From Xanthostigma xanthostigma (taxonomy: Eukaryota; Arthropoda; Insecta; Raphidioptera; Raphidiidae): DNA of 64,000 nucleotides. The stretch spans positions 49,363,665 through 49,427,664 of the forward strand of contig OY754468.1 of the NCBI GenBank assembly GCA_963575645.1, in the 5' to 3' direction. The position numbers were made by a program, and so were the translations under genes. The notes below the pieces were generated by a model that ran no database searches, had not been told where the DNA came from, and saw only the letters and a list, made by a program, of their open reading frames with translations. Of this stretch, positions 11,001-23,069 are shown one piece after another. Positions within the stretch are counted from its first letter, which is position 1; every line of letters starts with the position of its first letter.

Positions 11001-14000
11001 CATTAAAATCGAATCGTTGATCTAATTATATTAATTTAATTGACACTAGCTGTGCTTCGTCGATGACGAAGCCAAATCTACAAATGAAATTACCATTAAA
11101 TAAACGTGCGAGCCTCACCCACATAAGCGAATTAGGGAAGTGAAACTTCTTTATAGTTATGAACTCGTTTCAATAATGGTTATTCATTTTTTGTTACCAA
11201 AGTTTCTCCCGTCGTTGAATCACTTCCTCTTTAATTCATATACGTCGCTAAAGATGTGTTGCTTCAAAAATTAAAATTCCAGCCAATTGGGCGACGGGAC
11301 CATACCAACTTCAAAAATGTTGACATTTGATTATAATAAAGAAAATAAAATTTCTGATATCGTGTGAGGTGACGCGGGTAATTGCTAGTATTCAATATGA
11401 AATTTGCTATTCGTTGCCATGGCTACCTACATAATATGTTCCACGTCATGTAAACATTAATCAAAGCATGCCGAACTTGTTTATTTCTGACAGATCCATA
11501 AAACAAAGGAGCGGCTGATTTTTTTTATTTTCAAAATATTTCCGAAACTATAAAGTTTAGAAAAAAAATTTATAACGAAAGTTTCTTGAAAAAATAAATA
11601 AAATAATAAGCCGTCATGAAAAGTATACCATTATTATATAAAAAAATAACGTTATAGCAAATATCTTTTCTGCGCATGCGCCGATGTTCCTCAAAAACAA
11701 TAGGGCTCTTCATATTTACATACCAAATATCCTCCCAAAATTTCGTTTCGATCCGCTCATCCGTTTGACCTGTATCGTGTTCACAGACTAACAGACGCAC
11801 AGAGTTTTTCCAAAAATATGTTGTTTGGATTTGGGGACCTCAAACCGGAAAGATATTGTAAAATTTTTGTAAAGTGATTTTTGACCTAAACTAGTACCAT
11901 TCCCCACTTGTGGGTTGGAATGGTAAAATGTCTAAAACTTTAGTTGTCGAGTGTCTGTAATCTACAATAATCTAACTATGGAAGCCTTTTAAAAAAATAT
12001 TAATTTATACGTAACAGTGTCATTTTTTTTTTGTAAGAAGCGGATCTGCAAAAAACGCATTTCGTAATTAATATTTTAAAATTTCGCAGTTTTTTTTTAT
12101 TTTTTTCGACATTACAGTCTGTTGCACATCCGTTCCTCTGATAAACACTTTTATGGATACTGCTGTAATTTCTACTCCAGTGCTTCTTAAACATTAGAAC
12201 TCCAGGGCCTCTTAAACTTGACAAGAAAATTTAAAGGTTCCTCTGGTGGTGAAATTGAAAATCGCACATTACGGTAGTAGAGAGCAGATAATCTTTCCCG
12301 AGAAAATTATCAAAATAGTTGGCAAAACCAAAAGTGCACATCCCGCAAGTTTTCCACTGTATGATAAAAAAATAACAATTAAAAAATATTTTTAATAAAT
12401 TTAAAAAGATTTAAAAATTTAAAGAAATAAATAATTAAAAATTGAAAATATATTTTTTTTTAAGTTTGCAAAAATAAAAAAAATTAAGAACTATACATAA
12501 TATAATATATAATTAATATCAAGTGGAATAAAATAAAACAAAATAAAAAGAAAAAAATCAATGATTTCGTAAGGAATCGAACCCAGGACCTTGCCCTTGG
12601 GGATCCAACGGCATAACCATTACGCCACGGCGGCCTAATACGTGTAGTGGTGTTATCACGGTATACAAGTGTAGCACTTGTTTTATGGATTACACTATAT
12701 TTGCACAGCAATTATTATATTGTTTTTAAACTTTTAGCTGTCAAAAATAATAAAAAATAAAACTGTTTATAAAAATTAAACTACTGAACACATTTTAGTG
12801 AATTTAAATAGGGTTCTGGTCTGATAGTAAACAAAGTGAATAAAATATAACCCAAGGCAATCCGACCAAAATTGCGATCTGTAGAGTCGTGACGTACGTA
12901 CGTACATACGTACGTACATACGTACGTACATACGTACAGACCAACCGACAACTGCTGTTTGTGATTTTCAATTACAATTTTAATAGTATTTATGAACTCA
13001 AATGGATTTAAAAATGGTTCTATTTTATAGATTAGAATCTCCTCTTTTCAAAAAGCTTCAATTTGAATGGATTTCGTGTGAAATTAACTTAGATATAACT
13101 TCTTATATGAACGAAAGTCAGCTCTGACGCACAAAGCGATAATAAAGCACATACCGCTAGTTTAGCGGTATGTGCAATAAATTGCATTTATTAAGCCTCT
13201 CAATTTTTCTTTATTAATGCATTATATTATCAAATTTCAAACTTCATTAGAAAACTCGACCGAGCCATATCGGGATCTTCTAAGTAGTGATGTGCCGGAT
13301 ATCCGTATCCGCGGATATCCGAGGGAGAAGAAAGATCCGTACCGATAGTTTTTGGCGGATCTTTTACCTTATTAATTTTCAATTCATAGATGAATTTATA
13401 TACTTATATATATAGGTGATTAGGTAATAATGAAAAACTGTTAAATTCCATTCAGATTATTTTTTATTTTTTTAAATCGTATTTGGCACCTTATATTGCA
13501 AACATTTATCGTAGTGAGTACCATACCAATAGTACATAACTCAAAGGTACTAAAAAACTATCTTTATAATGAGATATTGCACGTTGATCTTTGGAAAGAG
13601 ACAATCTGTTATGAGAGTTAACTCTTAAAGAGGTCAATAACTATTTCCCATAACAGATAGTCTCTTTCCAAAGACCGATGTGCAATATTTACCGCCGCGT
13701 ACTCTAAGAAAGTTAAGATCCGTATCCGCGGAACTTGAAACCAAATATCCGTATTCAGATCCGTATCCGCGGATATACATTTTTAACGATCCGGCACATC
13801 GCTACTTGTAAGTTCTATAATGATCCGTATGCAAAAACGTTTAGGAAACGATGCTTTATAGTAGGTGTCTGTAATTAAAGGAGAGGTCACACTTGATCGG
13901 ATATATGCGGATATTATAATAGTCGGTTGTACTTCAAGGTTCATTGCAATTAATTTGGCAATAACAAACACACATCCTTACTGACATATAAACATGACTT

Positions 14001-16781
14001 GCTCCAAATGTAAATTAGATTCAATGTTATTAAAATTACAGGTATAAATAATAGCAAGCACATATTGCTTTGTTAAAATAAATTATATACTGTTTGTAGG
14101 TTGGATAAATGAAATTTTTGACATGTTCATCTGTACAAAACATGATTCATATTAATAAATGTATGATATTTTGTCATCACATTTCGCCAGGGCTGGAACA
14201 AAACAGGAATTGTTATTTTTCTTTGGTTTTAGGATGCATCCTTGCTGAACTCTACACCGGCTATCCACTTTTCCCAGGTGAAAATGAAATCGAGCAGCTA
14301 GCATGTATTATGGAAGTTTTAGGAACTCCGCCAGATGAAGTATTCATGAGTGCGACAAGAAGGCGTCTCTTCTTTGGTAAGTACATAATACATCCTTGTC
14401 TTCTACACTTCCTCGTTGTCTCATAAATAGTTTACGAAATACGAATACTTATTTTATACTCGATTTTTTTATGTTTATTTCCGGTAACTGCCACGTTTAT
14501 CTGGGGCAAGTGCCGATTCTTATTTTCAATTTATTATTATTTTAAATTTCTAGTTCTCGTATTAGAACGTATAGGAAGTTGAGTAATATTTTCTGAGCGA
14601 AAAAATTTGATAGAACAATTTTTTTTTTAATTTACATTCGAGCAAGGACGTAGATATTTTTTTCTAGGGGGGGGGTAAAGCAAAAAAATCATTTTTTTTT
14701 GTTTTATTAGTATCACACAAGAATATTCAGAAAGGTGTCAAGCAAAATATTAATTCCCAATCCAATTTTTCAAATTTTTTTTCAAGAAGTATTTTTTTAT
14801 TTTTTAGCCAGGTAATGGTATTATTTTCAGTTTTATTTTTTATTATTATGATCCTGGGGGTAGTATTTACTAACTACCCCCTTTAGCCCCCCATCTACGA
14901 CCTTGCATTCGACTTTCGAGATAGATATTTGAAACAAAAAAAAAATGGTTGTCTGTAAAGTCGGTTTACGGACGATAGTTTTACGTGATAACGTATTCCG
15001 CTCGAATATCATATTTAATAATACATAACCTAAATTTTAGTAGCTGTCAAACTTGGGCCGATCGTGCGCGGAACGTGACACATTTCGGAACGTGACACTT
15101 TTTCGTGCATGCAGCCGGTGTTTCATCAATTTATAAGACGTTATCACGTCCAAAAAAAATGGCCTTTAATTTTCTAGTACAATGTCATCATAGATTCGTG
15201 GCTGCCCTTTACTGTGGTGACGTTAATATCTCCGAATGTCTTATCTTTGTTCGGGAATAATGACGTGAAACCAAATCTGTTTTTAACAATTGTATTAACA
15301 CTTGAGGCAATTAAATACAATGATAGATACGCGCGCGGTGTTTAATTAAAACATAGTTAGCTGTGGTGAATAATGACAATATAAAAAAAAACAATAGATA
15401 TGAAAAGTAAAGGCGTGTTTCCTGCGTTTGTTTTCAGATTCGAAAGGCAACCCGCGCTGTATAATCAACAGCAAGGGACGGAAACGCAAGCCTGCTTCTA
15501 AGAATCTATACACCGTGCTTCACTGCAGAGATGCCATGTTCACTGATTTTATCAGCAGATGCTTGGAGTAAGTACTTAATTTTTTTATTATAAATATGTC
15601 TTTATAGGCTAAGAGCTGGCTACGGAGAAAATGGGTGACTCGGTGCAGAGCTGAAAATTTGCAGAATAATAGGAGATAGTACACGTAAGTAGGGAAAAAA
15701 TTGCCAGAAGGCTAGGCGGAAGATAAAGAGCCGCCAGAAGGCGCTAATGTTGCGAAAAATCAGTGCACTTCTGGCAATTTCTATACTTATTCTGTAATTC
15801 AAAACTGGATTATATATTATACCTATATATTATGTAGTTATAAGGACATACTGAAAATTCAAACATGATATAATAATTGCTTTCGACAAATATTCAAAAT
15901 TATTAATAAAATTAAATAAATTAATAAAATTACGTTGTTATAACAACGTAATTTTATTAATGAAAATATATGACGGTTAATTTTATTTCTATCAAAATGA
16001 CATTAATAATTTTGAATATTTGTCGAATGTAATTATTATATCATGTTTGAATTTTCAGTATGCCCTTATAACTATATAATGTATAATATATAATCTAGTT
16101 TTGAATTACAGAATAAGTATAGAAATTGCCAGAAGTGCACCGATTTTTCGCAACATTAGCGCCTTCTGGCGGCTCTTTATCTTCCGCCTAGCCTTCTGGC
16201 AATTTTTTCCCTACTTACTTGTACTATCTCCTATTATTCTGCAAATTTTCAGCTCTGCACCGAGTCACCCATTTTCTCTGTAGCCAGCTCTCCGTCTATT
16301 ATCAGTTAATTATGCTGGAACAATTTCTAATTTTCGTAATGCCAGACCATGATCTCCTTTTTGTGCGCATGCCCATTTACTTGGAAACGTTTTACGGCGA
16401 GCCTTAACCGTCGTCTCGGTTTTTTTCAGATGGAACCCAAAGAAACGCATGACTCCGGCGGAGGCTTTGCTTCATCCGTGGCTGCAAGCGTCTTTATTGC
16501 AGCAAATAAAGCAGAACGACCTGCGCCATTCACAGTCTGAGGCGAGCGTTGGACAAAACTCAAGCAGTTCAGGGCACAGCATACATAGTTCGGGGGACGG
16601 CGACCAATATAGTGCATATCGTCATTACAACAAAACTAATACCGGCTCAAAAACCGGCAGTGATAAATTCAAGGCCAAACCTTCGTCTGTAACTACACTA
16701 GATTCTAGACTAAACGATAGTGTAACATCCGTAGACTCTAATCTGAATGATTCAGGTACATTTTTGCCCCCAATACTCTAG
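8021..16781 (+). CDS. DYRK2: Class-II DYRK protein kinase (DYRK2/3/4 type), 3' half, five exons
   Basis: Dual-specificity tyrosine-regulated kinase: it autophosphorylates an activation-loop tyrosine, then phosphorylates Ser/Thr of substrates. Exons seen: 8021-8159, 9209-9380, 14233-14376, 15438-15567 and 16430-16781 (stop TAG). All have AG/GT borders and phases join without a break, giving 311 residues. Visible motifs in order: MNLYEL-like [10 protein letters not shown], catalytic loop HCDLKPEN (split between exons 1 and 2), DFG as VIDFGSSC, the DYRK activation-loop YTY in [27 protein letters not shown], and [19 protein letters not shown] closing the kinase domain. A Ser/Asn-rich tail of about 85 residues ends in LPPIL. 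The Gly-rich loop and the catalytic Lys exon are absent from the window; the first exon seen begins in phase inside the kinase domain, so the gene starts upstream. An alternative donor (TCAG/GTACAT, 16756) near the stop could extend the gene, but ending at 16781 is simpler. The family call is firm; the choice among DYRK2, 3 and 4 is not. Confidence 0.93.
8248..9060. mobile_element. TIR element in DYRK intron with an inner hairpin
   Basis: Outer arms carry GTAGGTCCGATTCGGAAAGG near 8300 and its near-complement at about 9020. The inner pair 8656-8739 and 8797-8882 (GGAACCCAAAGGAATGGTGA and its complement) forms a second hairpin with arms of about 85 bp. The intron between exons 8159 and 9209 is therefore mostly this element. 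Confidence 0.65.
9513..10131 (-). mobile_element. tRNA-Lys-like SINE, copy in DYRK intron
   Basis: It begins CTAGCGGTCCCGCCCGG, contains a tRNA-like block at about 9782-9857 (- strand, B-box GGTTCGAGCCC) and ends with a CAAA repeat and an AT tail. An inverted copy lies at 26240-26853. The tRNA part resembles tRNA-Lys in its A-box half, but the anticodon loop reads CTGTCAA. It starts 133 bp after the DYRK exon ending at 9380. Confidence 0.75.
10477..10700. repeat. Foldback with arms of about 105 bp
   Basis: GATAAAACTATACGGGATAC at 10484 is mirrored by GTATCCCGTATAGTTTTATC ending near 10695; the centre is at about 10586-10594. It lies in the DYRK intron between 9380 and 14233. Confidence 0.75.
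11250..11931. mobile_element. MITE family with TIR ACCATTCCAAC, copy 1
   Basis: About 90% similar to 34034-34704. Termini: GGGACCATACCAACTTC at the left and GGTTGGAATGGTA at the right. AT-rich with no ORF of note. It lies in a DYRK intron. Confidence 0.7.
12348..13178 (-). mobile_element. tRNA-headed repeat, copy 2
   Basis: Second copy of the element at the window start, in the DYRK intron before exon 14233. The tRNA-like block is at 12564-12634 (- strand), the ACGT microsatellite is expanded (about 12893-12938), and the end palindrome lies at 13147-13175. It differs from copy 1 by an extra 30 bp or so near 12690-12720 and a few substitutions, so the two copies are young. Confidence 0.75.
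13285..13804. mobile_element. hAT-like non-autonomous element, 520 bp
   Basis: TIRs TAGTGATGTGCCGGAT and ATCCGGCACATCGCTA. Flanking 8-mers are cttctaag (13277-13284) and cttgtaag (13805-13812), consistent with an 8-bp hAT target duplication with one change. Subterminal repeats of CCGTATCCGCGGATAT occur at both ends, and a hairpin lies at about 13600-13680. No transposase. Confidence 0.75.
14643..14912. mobile_element. Short repeat with GTAGATAT ends and poly-G/poly-C tracts
   Basis: Begins GGACGTAGATATTTTTTTC and ends CCCCATCTACGACC. It is related to 26995-27405 in the opposite orientation (shared TCACACAAGAATA, CCTGGGG and AATTACCCC motifs). Confidence 0.5.
14943..15165. mobile_element. Dispersed repeat 'TTGGTTGTCTGTAAAGTCGG' family, copy 1
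   Basis: Starts near GGTTGTCTGTAAAGTCGGTT and ends TTTATAAGACGTTATCACGT. Relatives: 28830-29270, 40613-40857, 42895-42970 with 43430-43567, and 54438-54607. The two ends share ACGTGATAACG in inverted orientation, so it is probably a non-autonomous TIR element. Confidence 0.65.
15606..16298. mobile_element. Long-arm foldback element, copy 1 (DYRK intron)
   Basis: Arms of about 330 bp mirror each other: AGAGCTGGCTACGGAGAAAA at the left is matched by the complement at 16270-16290; the centre is ACGTTGTTATAACAACGT (about 15933-15950). The element fills most of the intron between exons 15567 and 16430. Both arms encode the same 60-residue open frame, a consequence of symmetry rather than a gene. 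Confidence 0.85.
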
Positions 16782-19035
16782 TCAATTATGAGACATTGTA
16801 TGAAGGTCCAAATATCAAAAAGACCAAATAATAATGACTGCTTTATGCATTAAATACATTACGTTATTAAAATATACCTTATACATTAGCTATTCTCTTA
16901 ATTGTAGGAGATATAGAAATATAACAAAACTGAAATATATAGATGTTGTTCGAAATCAGTAAACACAATATTTGTGAAATTGGTGACTTGCTAAGGCATT
17001 CCCGATCATCATTACACCAGTGGGCCGACACGAACGATGGCCTGGCCACCTGGAAAAAGTAGTGATGGAAAATGCCCAAACCTTTACTCAACGGAATGTT
17101 TTATAATACAAGTAAATTGTTTGGGTTCGTTTCGAAAGTCTATGCATTAAATAAGGAAGTACTCCAATTATAAACTGCCATTAGCAGTTTAGATTTAACG
17201 AAAAAACTGATCGACTATTGTCTAAAAATTTAAACTTGTTGTTTTAAAATGATTTAACAGATAAGCAGCGGCTGACAAGCAGCCTAGTGTGTGACCCGCG
17301 CTATATTGTTAGTGTGTTTTTAACGGCCCTTCAAGTTTAACGTATCAAACTGATCAATACCGTGTAAGTCCGTTGGGAAAAGGTCGAAGTTATATAATAA
17401 AAACTTTCAACTCGGTTAAGTCAATAAAAATGTCTTGTAAATGTTTGCTTTGTAATTCCGTGGGGATATTGGAGATAGAGCGAAAGAAAATAATAGGCCA
17501 GTGTAGTAGTTTTGTCAACATTATTGAAGCCATAGATTTAATTCTTTTATTTTCAGATGATTATTGAAATGTTTGCGGAGTTCTTGACCTGATGAATCCG
17601 GACCGACTTGTTGGAGCCACACTGGCTGTTAATGTAGGTACCTACCTAAATGCAATTAAACTACTAGCATTTTGTATTTAGTTGCTTGATCCAACTAATG
17701 CCCTATTTTCTATTTGAGTGACAAAATTTAAGTATTATGGCCAGCTCACTAAGGGTAATATTATAGCTGCAGAAGTTTGGATTTTGTAAAGTATTATTTC
17801 TTAAAGTGTTGTCTATTCATAAGCCACGAACGTGTGTGCGTTACCCAGTAGCTGACGCCATATTGGTTCATGTGACAGATATCGGTCCACCGCTACGCTC
17901 GAGCTAGGTCTCCTGGTTACAGACTTCTTGATTATACCGTATGTTTGATACTTCGCGATAGACTTCTTTAAGTTATCCGATTTACAGTCGACCATGCATT
18001 TATTGTTACAAAATCCGATCTTATCTGCTATAATATACTCAGTTGCCATAATATATTTGACTGGCTCAGTGTAATCTGTGATAGACATCGCTATTTTTGT
18101 GATCTTTTTATTGACTTAGCGATCGACCACGATTAATTGTAATTTAAAAAAAATATATATATATATACATATACATATGATCTGAATTCTATAGAAAAAT
18201 TGTTTATTATTGATTGAAAAATTATTTGTAAAAATAAATTAACATTGCTAGAAATAACGGTATTTATATTTTGTATTGCAGAAACCTTGGTATAAGGTTT
18301 GCTCATTGCTTAGTAAGGGTCCTATGGTACCCGGTATATCTTTTAAAAAAGTCTTTTAATAGGTACTCTAATAATGTACATCTTTTCTATATATAGAATG
18401 TCTGAAAAACTTCGATTTGTAAGTGATGCAGTAAAATTTGTTTTTCAGATTTCAGTCGTGTTATATTTATGGGTAGCTGACGTAAACAGTCGAAGCATGC
18501 CTGAAACTGAAGAACTGAACTGCAATGCTCATGCAACGTCAGTTACCAATAAATATCCGAAAAGTCTGATTTGAAATTGGAGATGCCTGTGTATAATTAT
18601 GTTAGAATAATTTTCATTAGTGTCATTAATGTAATAATTATAATGTTTATAAAAAAAGAAGTGGGGCGGTTGGCCTATATTGAATATGAATTTTCAAAAG
18701 AAACAAAACAATGATTATCAAAAAAATTCCAGTAATTATCACTAGGTATTTTACACAAAACAATTTCGTAAAAATTGTGACAAAAATAACGAAATCATTT
18801 TAGGTACTATAAAAATATATAGTTATTTTTTTATTCTATATGTTAAAATTTGAAAGTTTTGTGTTATTAAAAAAAAATTATTGAAAATAAACACCAATCT
18901 AATTATGTTTGCATTTGTTTCAATATTTGTCTCATAAATGATACAAGTCCCAACAGCGAATCCAGCAGCAAAACCAGTCTCGTGTGAAGCGACCTTTAAT
19001 AAAATGTTACTGTAGGTACACTTAGAATTTAACAC
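16782..19035. other. DYRK 3' flank and intergenic DNA, no gene recognised
   Basis: ATTAAA at 16849 may be the DYRK poly(A) signal. Beyond it only short incidental frames and AT-rich unique-looking DNA are seen. Confidence 0.4.
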
Positions 19036-19793
19036 TTTTAGGCCAAGAGCTAGCTACGGAAATAGGTTTGCAATTTATAGAGCAACGAAATCCCTCTAGT
19101 TAGTATGCCATACTATCATTATTAATTAATCCGGGCGCCTGGCAGCTGTTCAGCGGTGGGTGTGAGAGTGGATGGGCAACAAAGGGGTTGTAAAATCAAT
19201 TGATGGTGTGCAACTTACAGAGCTCTGTGTTTAGTGTGATATTATAGCTAATTATGTATTTAATTCGAATATAACAATGCCAGGCGTTTTATTTTGTGGG
19301 AAAAGTAGTGCCAGGTGACATCCAAGGTGCGGGAAAAAGTGCCAAGTCGTCTCATTTACAGTTGCTCTTTGTCGTCGCCTGGCGGGGTGATCGACTGAAT
19401 ATTCGCGCCTGTATTTTTGCACACACGATTCTGAAGGTCCACTCTAATGAAAAAGTATAGGCCCAGTCCTCTATAATTGAGACGACTTGGCACTTTTTCC
19501 CGCACCTTGGATGTCACCTGGCACTACTTTTCCCCCAATTAAAACGCCTGGCATTGTTATATTCGAATTAAATACATAATTAGATATAATATCACACCAA
19601 ACACAGAGCTCTATAAATTGCATACCTTCAGTTGATTTTACAACCCCTTTGTTGCCCATCCACTCTCACACCCACCGCTGAACAGCTGCCAGGCGCCCGG
19701 ATTAATTAATAATGATAGTATGGCACACTAACTAGAGGGATTTCGTTGCTCTATAAATTGCAAACCTATTTCCGTAGCTAGCTCTCCGTCTAT
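19036..19793. mobile_element. Long-arm foldback element, copy 2
   Basis: Same termini (AAGAGCTAGCTACGGAAAT, ending TAGCTCTCCGTCTA) but a different interior from copy 1. Arms of about 320 bp include GGGCGCCTGGCAGCTGTTCA and its complement. The unique centre (about 19360-19470) contains CGCCTGGCGGGGTGATCGAC. Confidence 0.8.
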
Positions 19794-21243
19794 TTGGTCA
19801 CAATGAGAAATCATTTTCAGTTCAGATTTTCTGCCATTGCTTTTTGAAGTCCAAAATTATTTTATTTTCAAACCAGTCAAAGGCGCCGCTGTAAAAACAA
19901 AGAAATACTTGGCCTACACAGCCCACTTTTAATACGAATAATATGTGAATAAAGCCGTGTTCACATGTTTTCTTTATTTATCAAACAACTGAAATGATCA
20001 AAACAACTTTATTTTTAACACGCTTATGTTATTCGTTATCCCATTACATCACGGGGATTTATTTTTATTCGGTTAAACAAAATATACGTATATTCGGAGA
20101 TACGAAACAAAACTTTTACAAAAAATCTGCGTTAAAGTTATTTTACGTTTTTTGTTAACACGATTACGAGGTGTTGTCAAACTGTTTGTGAACATGTAAA
20201 AAATATAAAAATAGTAGTTTTTTCACTGCCAATTAACAAAAAAAAATTGTGGTATTACCATTGCTCTTTTGTTTACGAAAACAAACTACTGCCTTAAAAT
20301 AATTTTTAACAAAAAAATGTTTTTTTTTTTTTGAACGAAAACATTCTGTGAACAGGGCATATAAGTGTATTATTAATAATTATCTTTCTTTGTTTCAAAC
20401 ATTTTGAAAATGTTGCTGGTAAATGTTCAAAAAAAGCACTACTTTTTCAATTATAACCACTTGAATGCGTAGTGACATCTAAAGTTACAAATACTAGTGA
20501 AACTAGTAAAATCAAATTAAATGAAAATTTTAAACGCGTAACAAATAAAAACAAAAATGACCAATTAAATATTATATTTTGTTCAGATTATATAAAGCTA
20601 TTTTAAAGTGAAAGATTATCCTTTGTTTTGACCCATAAGCCTCATTTTGGACATTTACAGGAACAAAAATGGTTTATTATGTAAATACCCCCCCCCCCCC
20701 CTATTGTGATAATATTGATAATATCTATATCTTATCGTAATATACATATACTTATCTATAAACCTAATTATTCAATAAATATTCCCGTATCTATAATATT
20801 AGAAATGTAGAGACTTTTTTTATAAATAACCTGTAAAACGCGTTTATTTTCGGTTTCTAATACGATTTTCAGCTTTATATTTTAGATTTAATAATGTCAT
20901 TTGTTTTCAACTAGATGTCTACATGTAGTTAAAAACAAATAACTTCCTTAAATCTCGATTTAAAGCTGTAAGCGTTATCAGTAACCAGGCATCAACTTTC
21001 AATATAGCACTTTAAACATCGATAAAATTCAGCGTTAAAACTACTTTTATCTTAATCCTATTTTCAAAGTCGCACCAGATATCGAAATCCCCTTTCAAAG
21101 TGGCCTCTTTTGTTTTAACACTGAATTTCCATGGTATTTAATTCATAGTACTTTCAAAATCTTACCAGATCTTGAGCAAAATAGCCTGATGTTCATAGAA
21201 TTGGTTTTCTTGAGGCCAATTCATGATTCGTGCAATTGGTATA

Positions 21244-21497
21244 CTAGCTGCGGCGAAAGATGAAGCCACCGCGGCATAGTGACGTGAATACATTGCGCCC
21301 GCCTTCTAGCTGGCTATTGACTGTTTCGGAGATCCATGTGCGTCGAGTGTTTATTTTTAATCTACCGCTATAAATGGATATGTCGAATTTATTCCACACG
21401 CCACTGTCTGCGGGCAAGTAGGCGTTCACTACCATATTATTGATGACGTGCCTGGCTTCAACTCTCACCGCGGGCACTATATAAAGAGCGCCTTAAT
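21244..21497 (-). other. Unidentified GC-rich open segment, possible exon or old TE coding fragment
   Basis: A stretch of about 250 bp is markedly richer in GC than its flanks and stays open on the - strand with protein-like composition (RVEARHVINNMVVNAYLPA, VWNKFDISIYSGRLKI, RRTWISETVNSQLEGG) until a stop at 21244. Upstream it borders an AG that could act as an acceptor (about 21498). On the + strand a TATATAAAG lies at about 21478. I do not recognise the product. It may be an exon of an unlisted gene, a domesticated or decayed transposon fragment, or a regulatory GC island. Confidence 0.25.
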
Positions 21498-21584
21498 AAC
21501 TTAAAACTCGAATAAAAAAATGTTTATTAGTAAACGATATTTCGAGAATGTGCTGAATTTTACATAAATTCAGAACATTGTTAG

Positions 21585-21698
21585 ATATATATGTTACCGG
21601 ACAAACCCGATTTCAGGATAAACTAGTTTGGCCTAGTATGAATAGTAGGCCAAACTAGTTTGTCCTGAAATCGGTTTTGGCCGGTAACATATATAAAT
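21585..21698. repeat. Near-perfect hairpin, arms about 52 bp
   Basis: TATATGTTACCGGACAAAC through CAAACTAGTTTGTCCTGAAA and their complement, with a loop of about 10 bp at CTAGTATGAATAG. Confidence 0.75.
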
Positions 21699-22419
21699 TA
21701 AAAAAAAAACTATTCTATGGACAAACTTTGGTTTAACGTTACTATTATTAAAATGCTCTCGCGCTCAAAAATCTACAAAAAGAAACGAAATCTGAGCAAT
21801 TACCGTTTTCCAAGATCATCTTTAAGTAGCTTTATTATCAATTTATTTGTTACTGGTAGTATGTTTCAGCAATAATGTTGCAAATATAATTTTAATATTA
21901 ACACGATTACGATAGTATTATCCTTTCCTCAAGATTTCATCACAATTTAAACTGACTCAGTTGGCGTTTTTTAATCGAAGATGAAAGTTTCATATAAAAT
22001 CATTGCCAATGAGGCTCCATCCTATTAAATTCCCGATTTTTATACAACCCATACGTACTTAAACTTAGATATAGTTGATGGAAATTCCGCAGAAGAAAAT
22101 CTTAAATTTATGCGAGATTTATTTCGAACAGTAAGTTCATGTTTTAACGTAATCTGATTCGAGCAGGAGCGTGATGGCGTTGTGTTATGACGTCATCATG
22201 GTAACGCGATTGAGGATTGCGAAATAAGTGTGAATTAGATGTTAGTTTGCTCGCCCGTTTCAGATGCACCGTTATTATTGACGACTTTGGATCAGGGACG
22301 GGTATTGGTTTTCATTTGGGGGAGAGAAGGGAGTGGTTAATCTTTTCTTTTTTTTTAATAGGAGTTTAATAGGAGATCTCCACAATACACTGTTCTCGAG
22401 CATATTGTAACAAAACTGT

Positions 22420-23069
22420 TGTAGTCCGTGGCGGAAATTATTTTTTTTTTTTTATTTTGAAAAACAAACAACACAAAGTGTGCTTCAACCCGAGGATTAT
22501 GGAAATTATTTATTTACAATAATAAATGTTTAACCAAACAGTAAAACACACAAACGAAAGCGTACTTCTTTAACTTAACAGAAATAATAACGTTAACAGA
22601 AACAAAACTAATAGTTCTAAATAATAAAATGAAAGACTAAGTAACAGAGAATATAGAGTCACAAAATTGTGTACACAAAATATTTTCAACACAGGAACAC
22701 AACACAAAGTTTATCAGCACACTTGTCTATTAACTATAAGTCATTTATGTTAAACTGATTTATATAATTTCACTCACTAAAGTTTATTTATTTTCACAGT
22801 ATAACTGAATAATTTATGTCGTAATGCCAGAGCACTGTATCAACACATGAACAACACGAATAACTGACTGCTGACCGACCGCTCCGCTCACATTTTATAG
22901 CTTCGTCCCCAACTTATCGAACTTTCTGGAAGCACCGAGATCCTTTCCTTTAGTATTGGTTTACACCAAGCGATTCTCTGAAGGTCGGGTTTTTTACCTG
23001 TTTTCCATTGTTGTTGTTGCTAGTAGATTCTACAGAATCCATAGTCGTCCCAACAAGGGGCACGCAACA
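22420..23069 (-). mobile_element. Solo LTR of a retrotransposon, copy 1
   Basis: On the - strand it starts TGTTGCG and ends GGACTACA, the TG...CA pattern. It shares its 3' two-thirds with 30493-31118 (GTGCTCTGGCATTACGACAT, AGACAAGTGTGCTGATAAAC, ACGCTTTCGTTTGTGTG). The U3 part is diverged. No internal retroviral coding sequence is adjacent and no clear target duplication was found. Confidence 0.65.

Noticed and set aside
15620-16283. Two near-identical 60-residue frames on opposite strands (and a third at about 47700)
   Set aside because: They are the mirrored arms of the foldback element, not genes.
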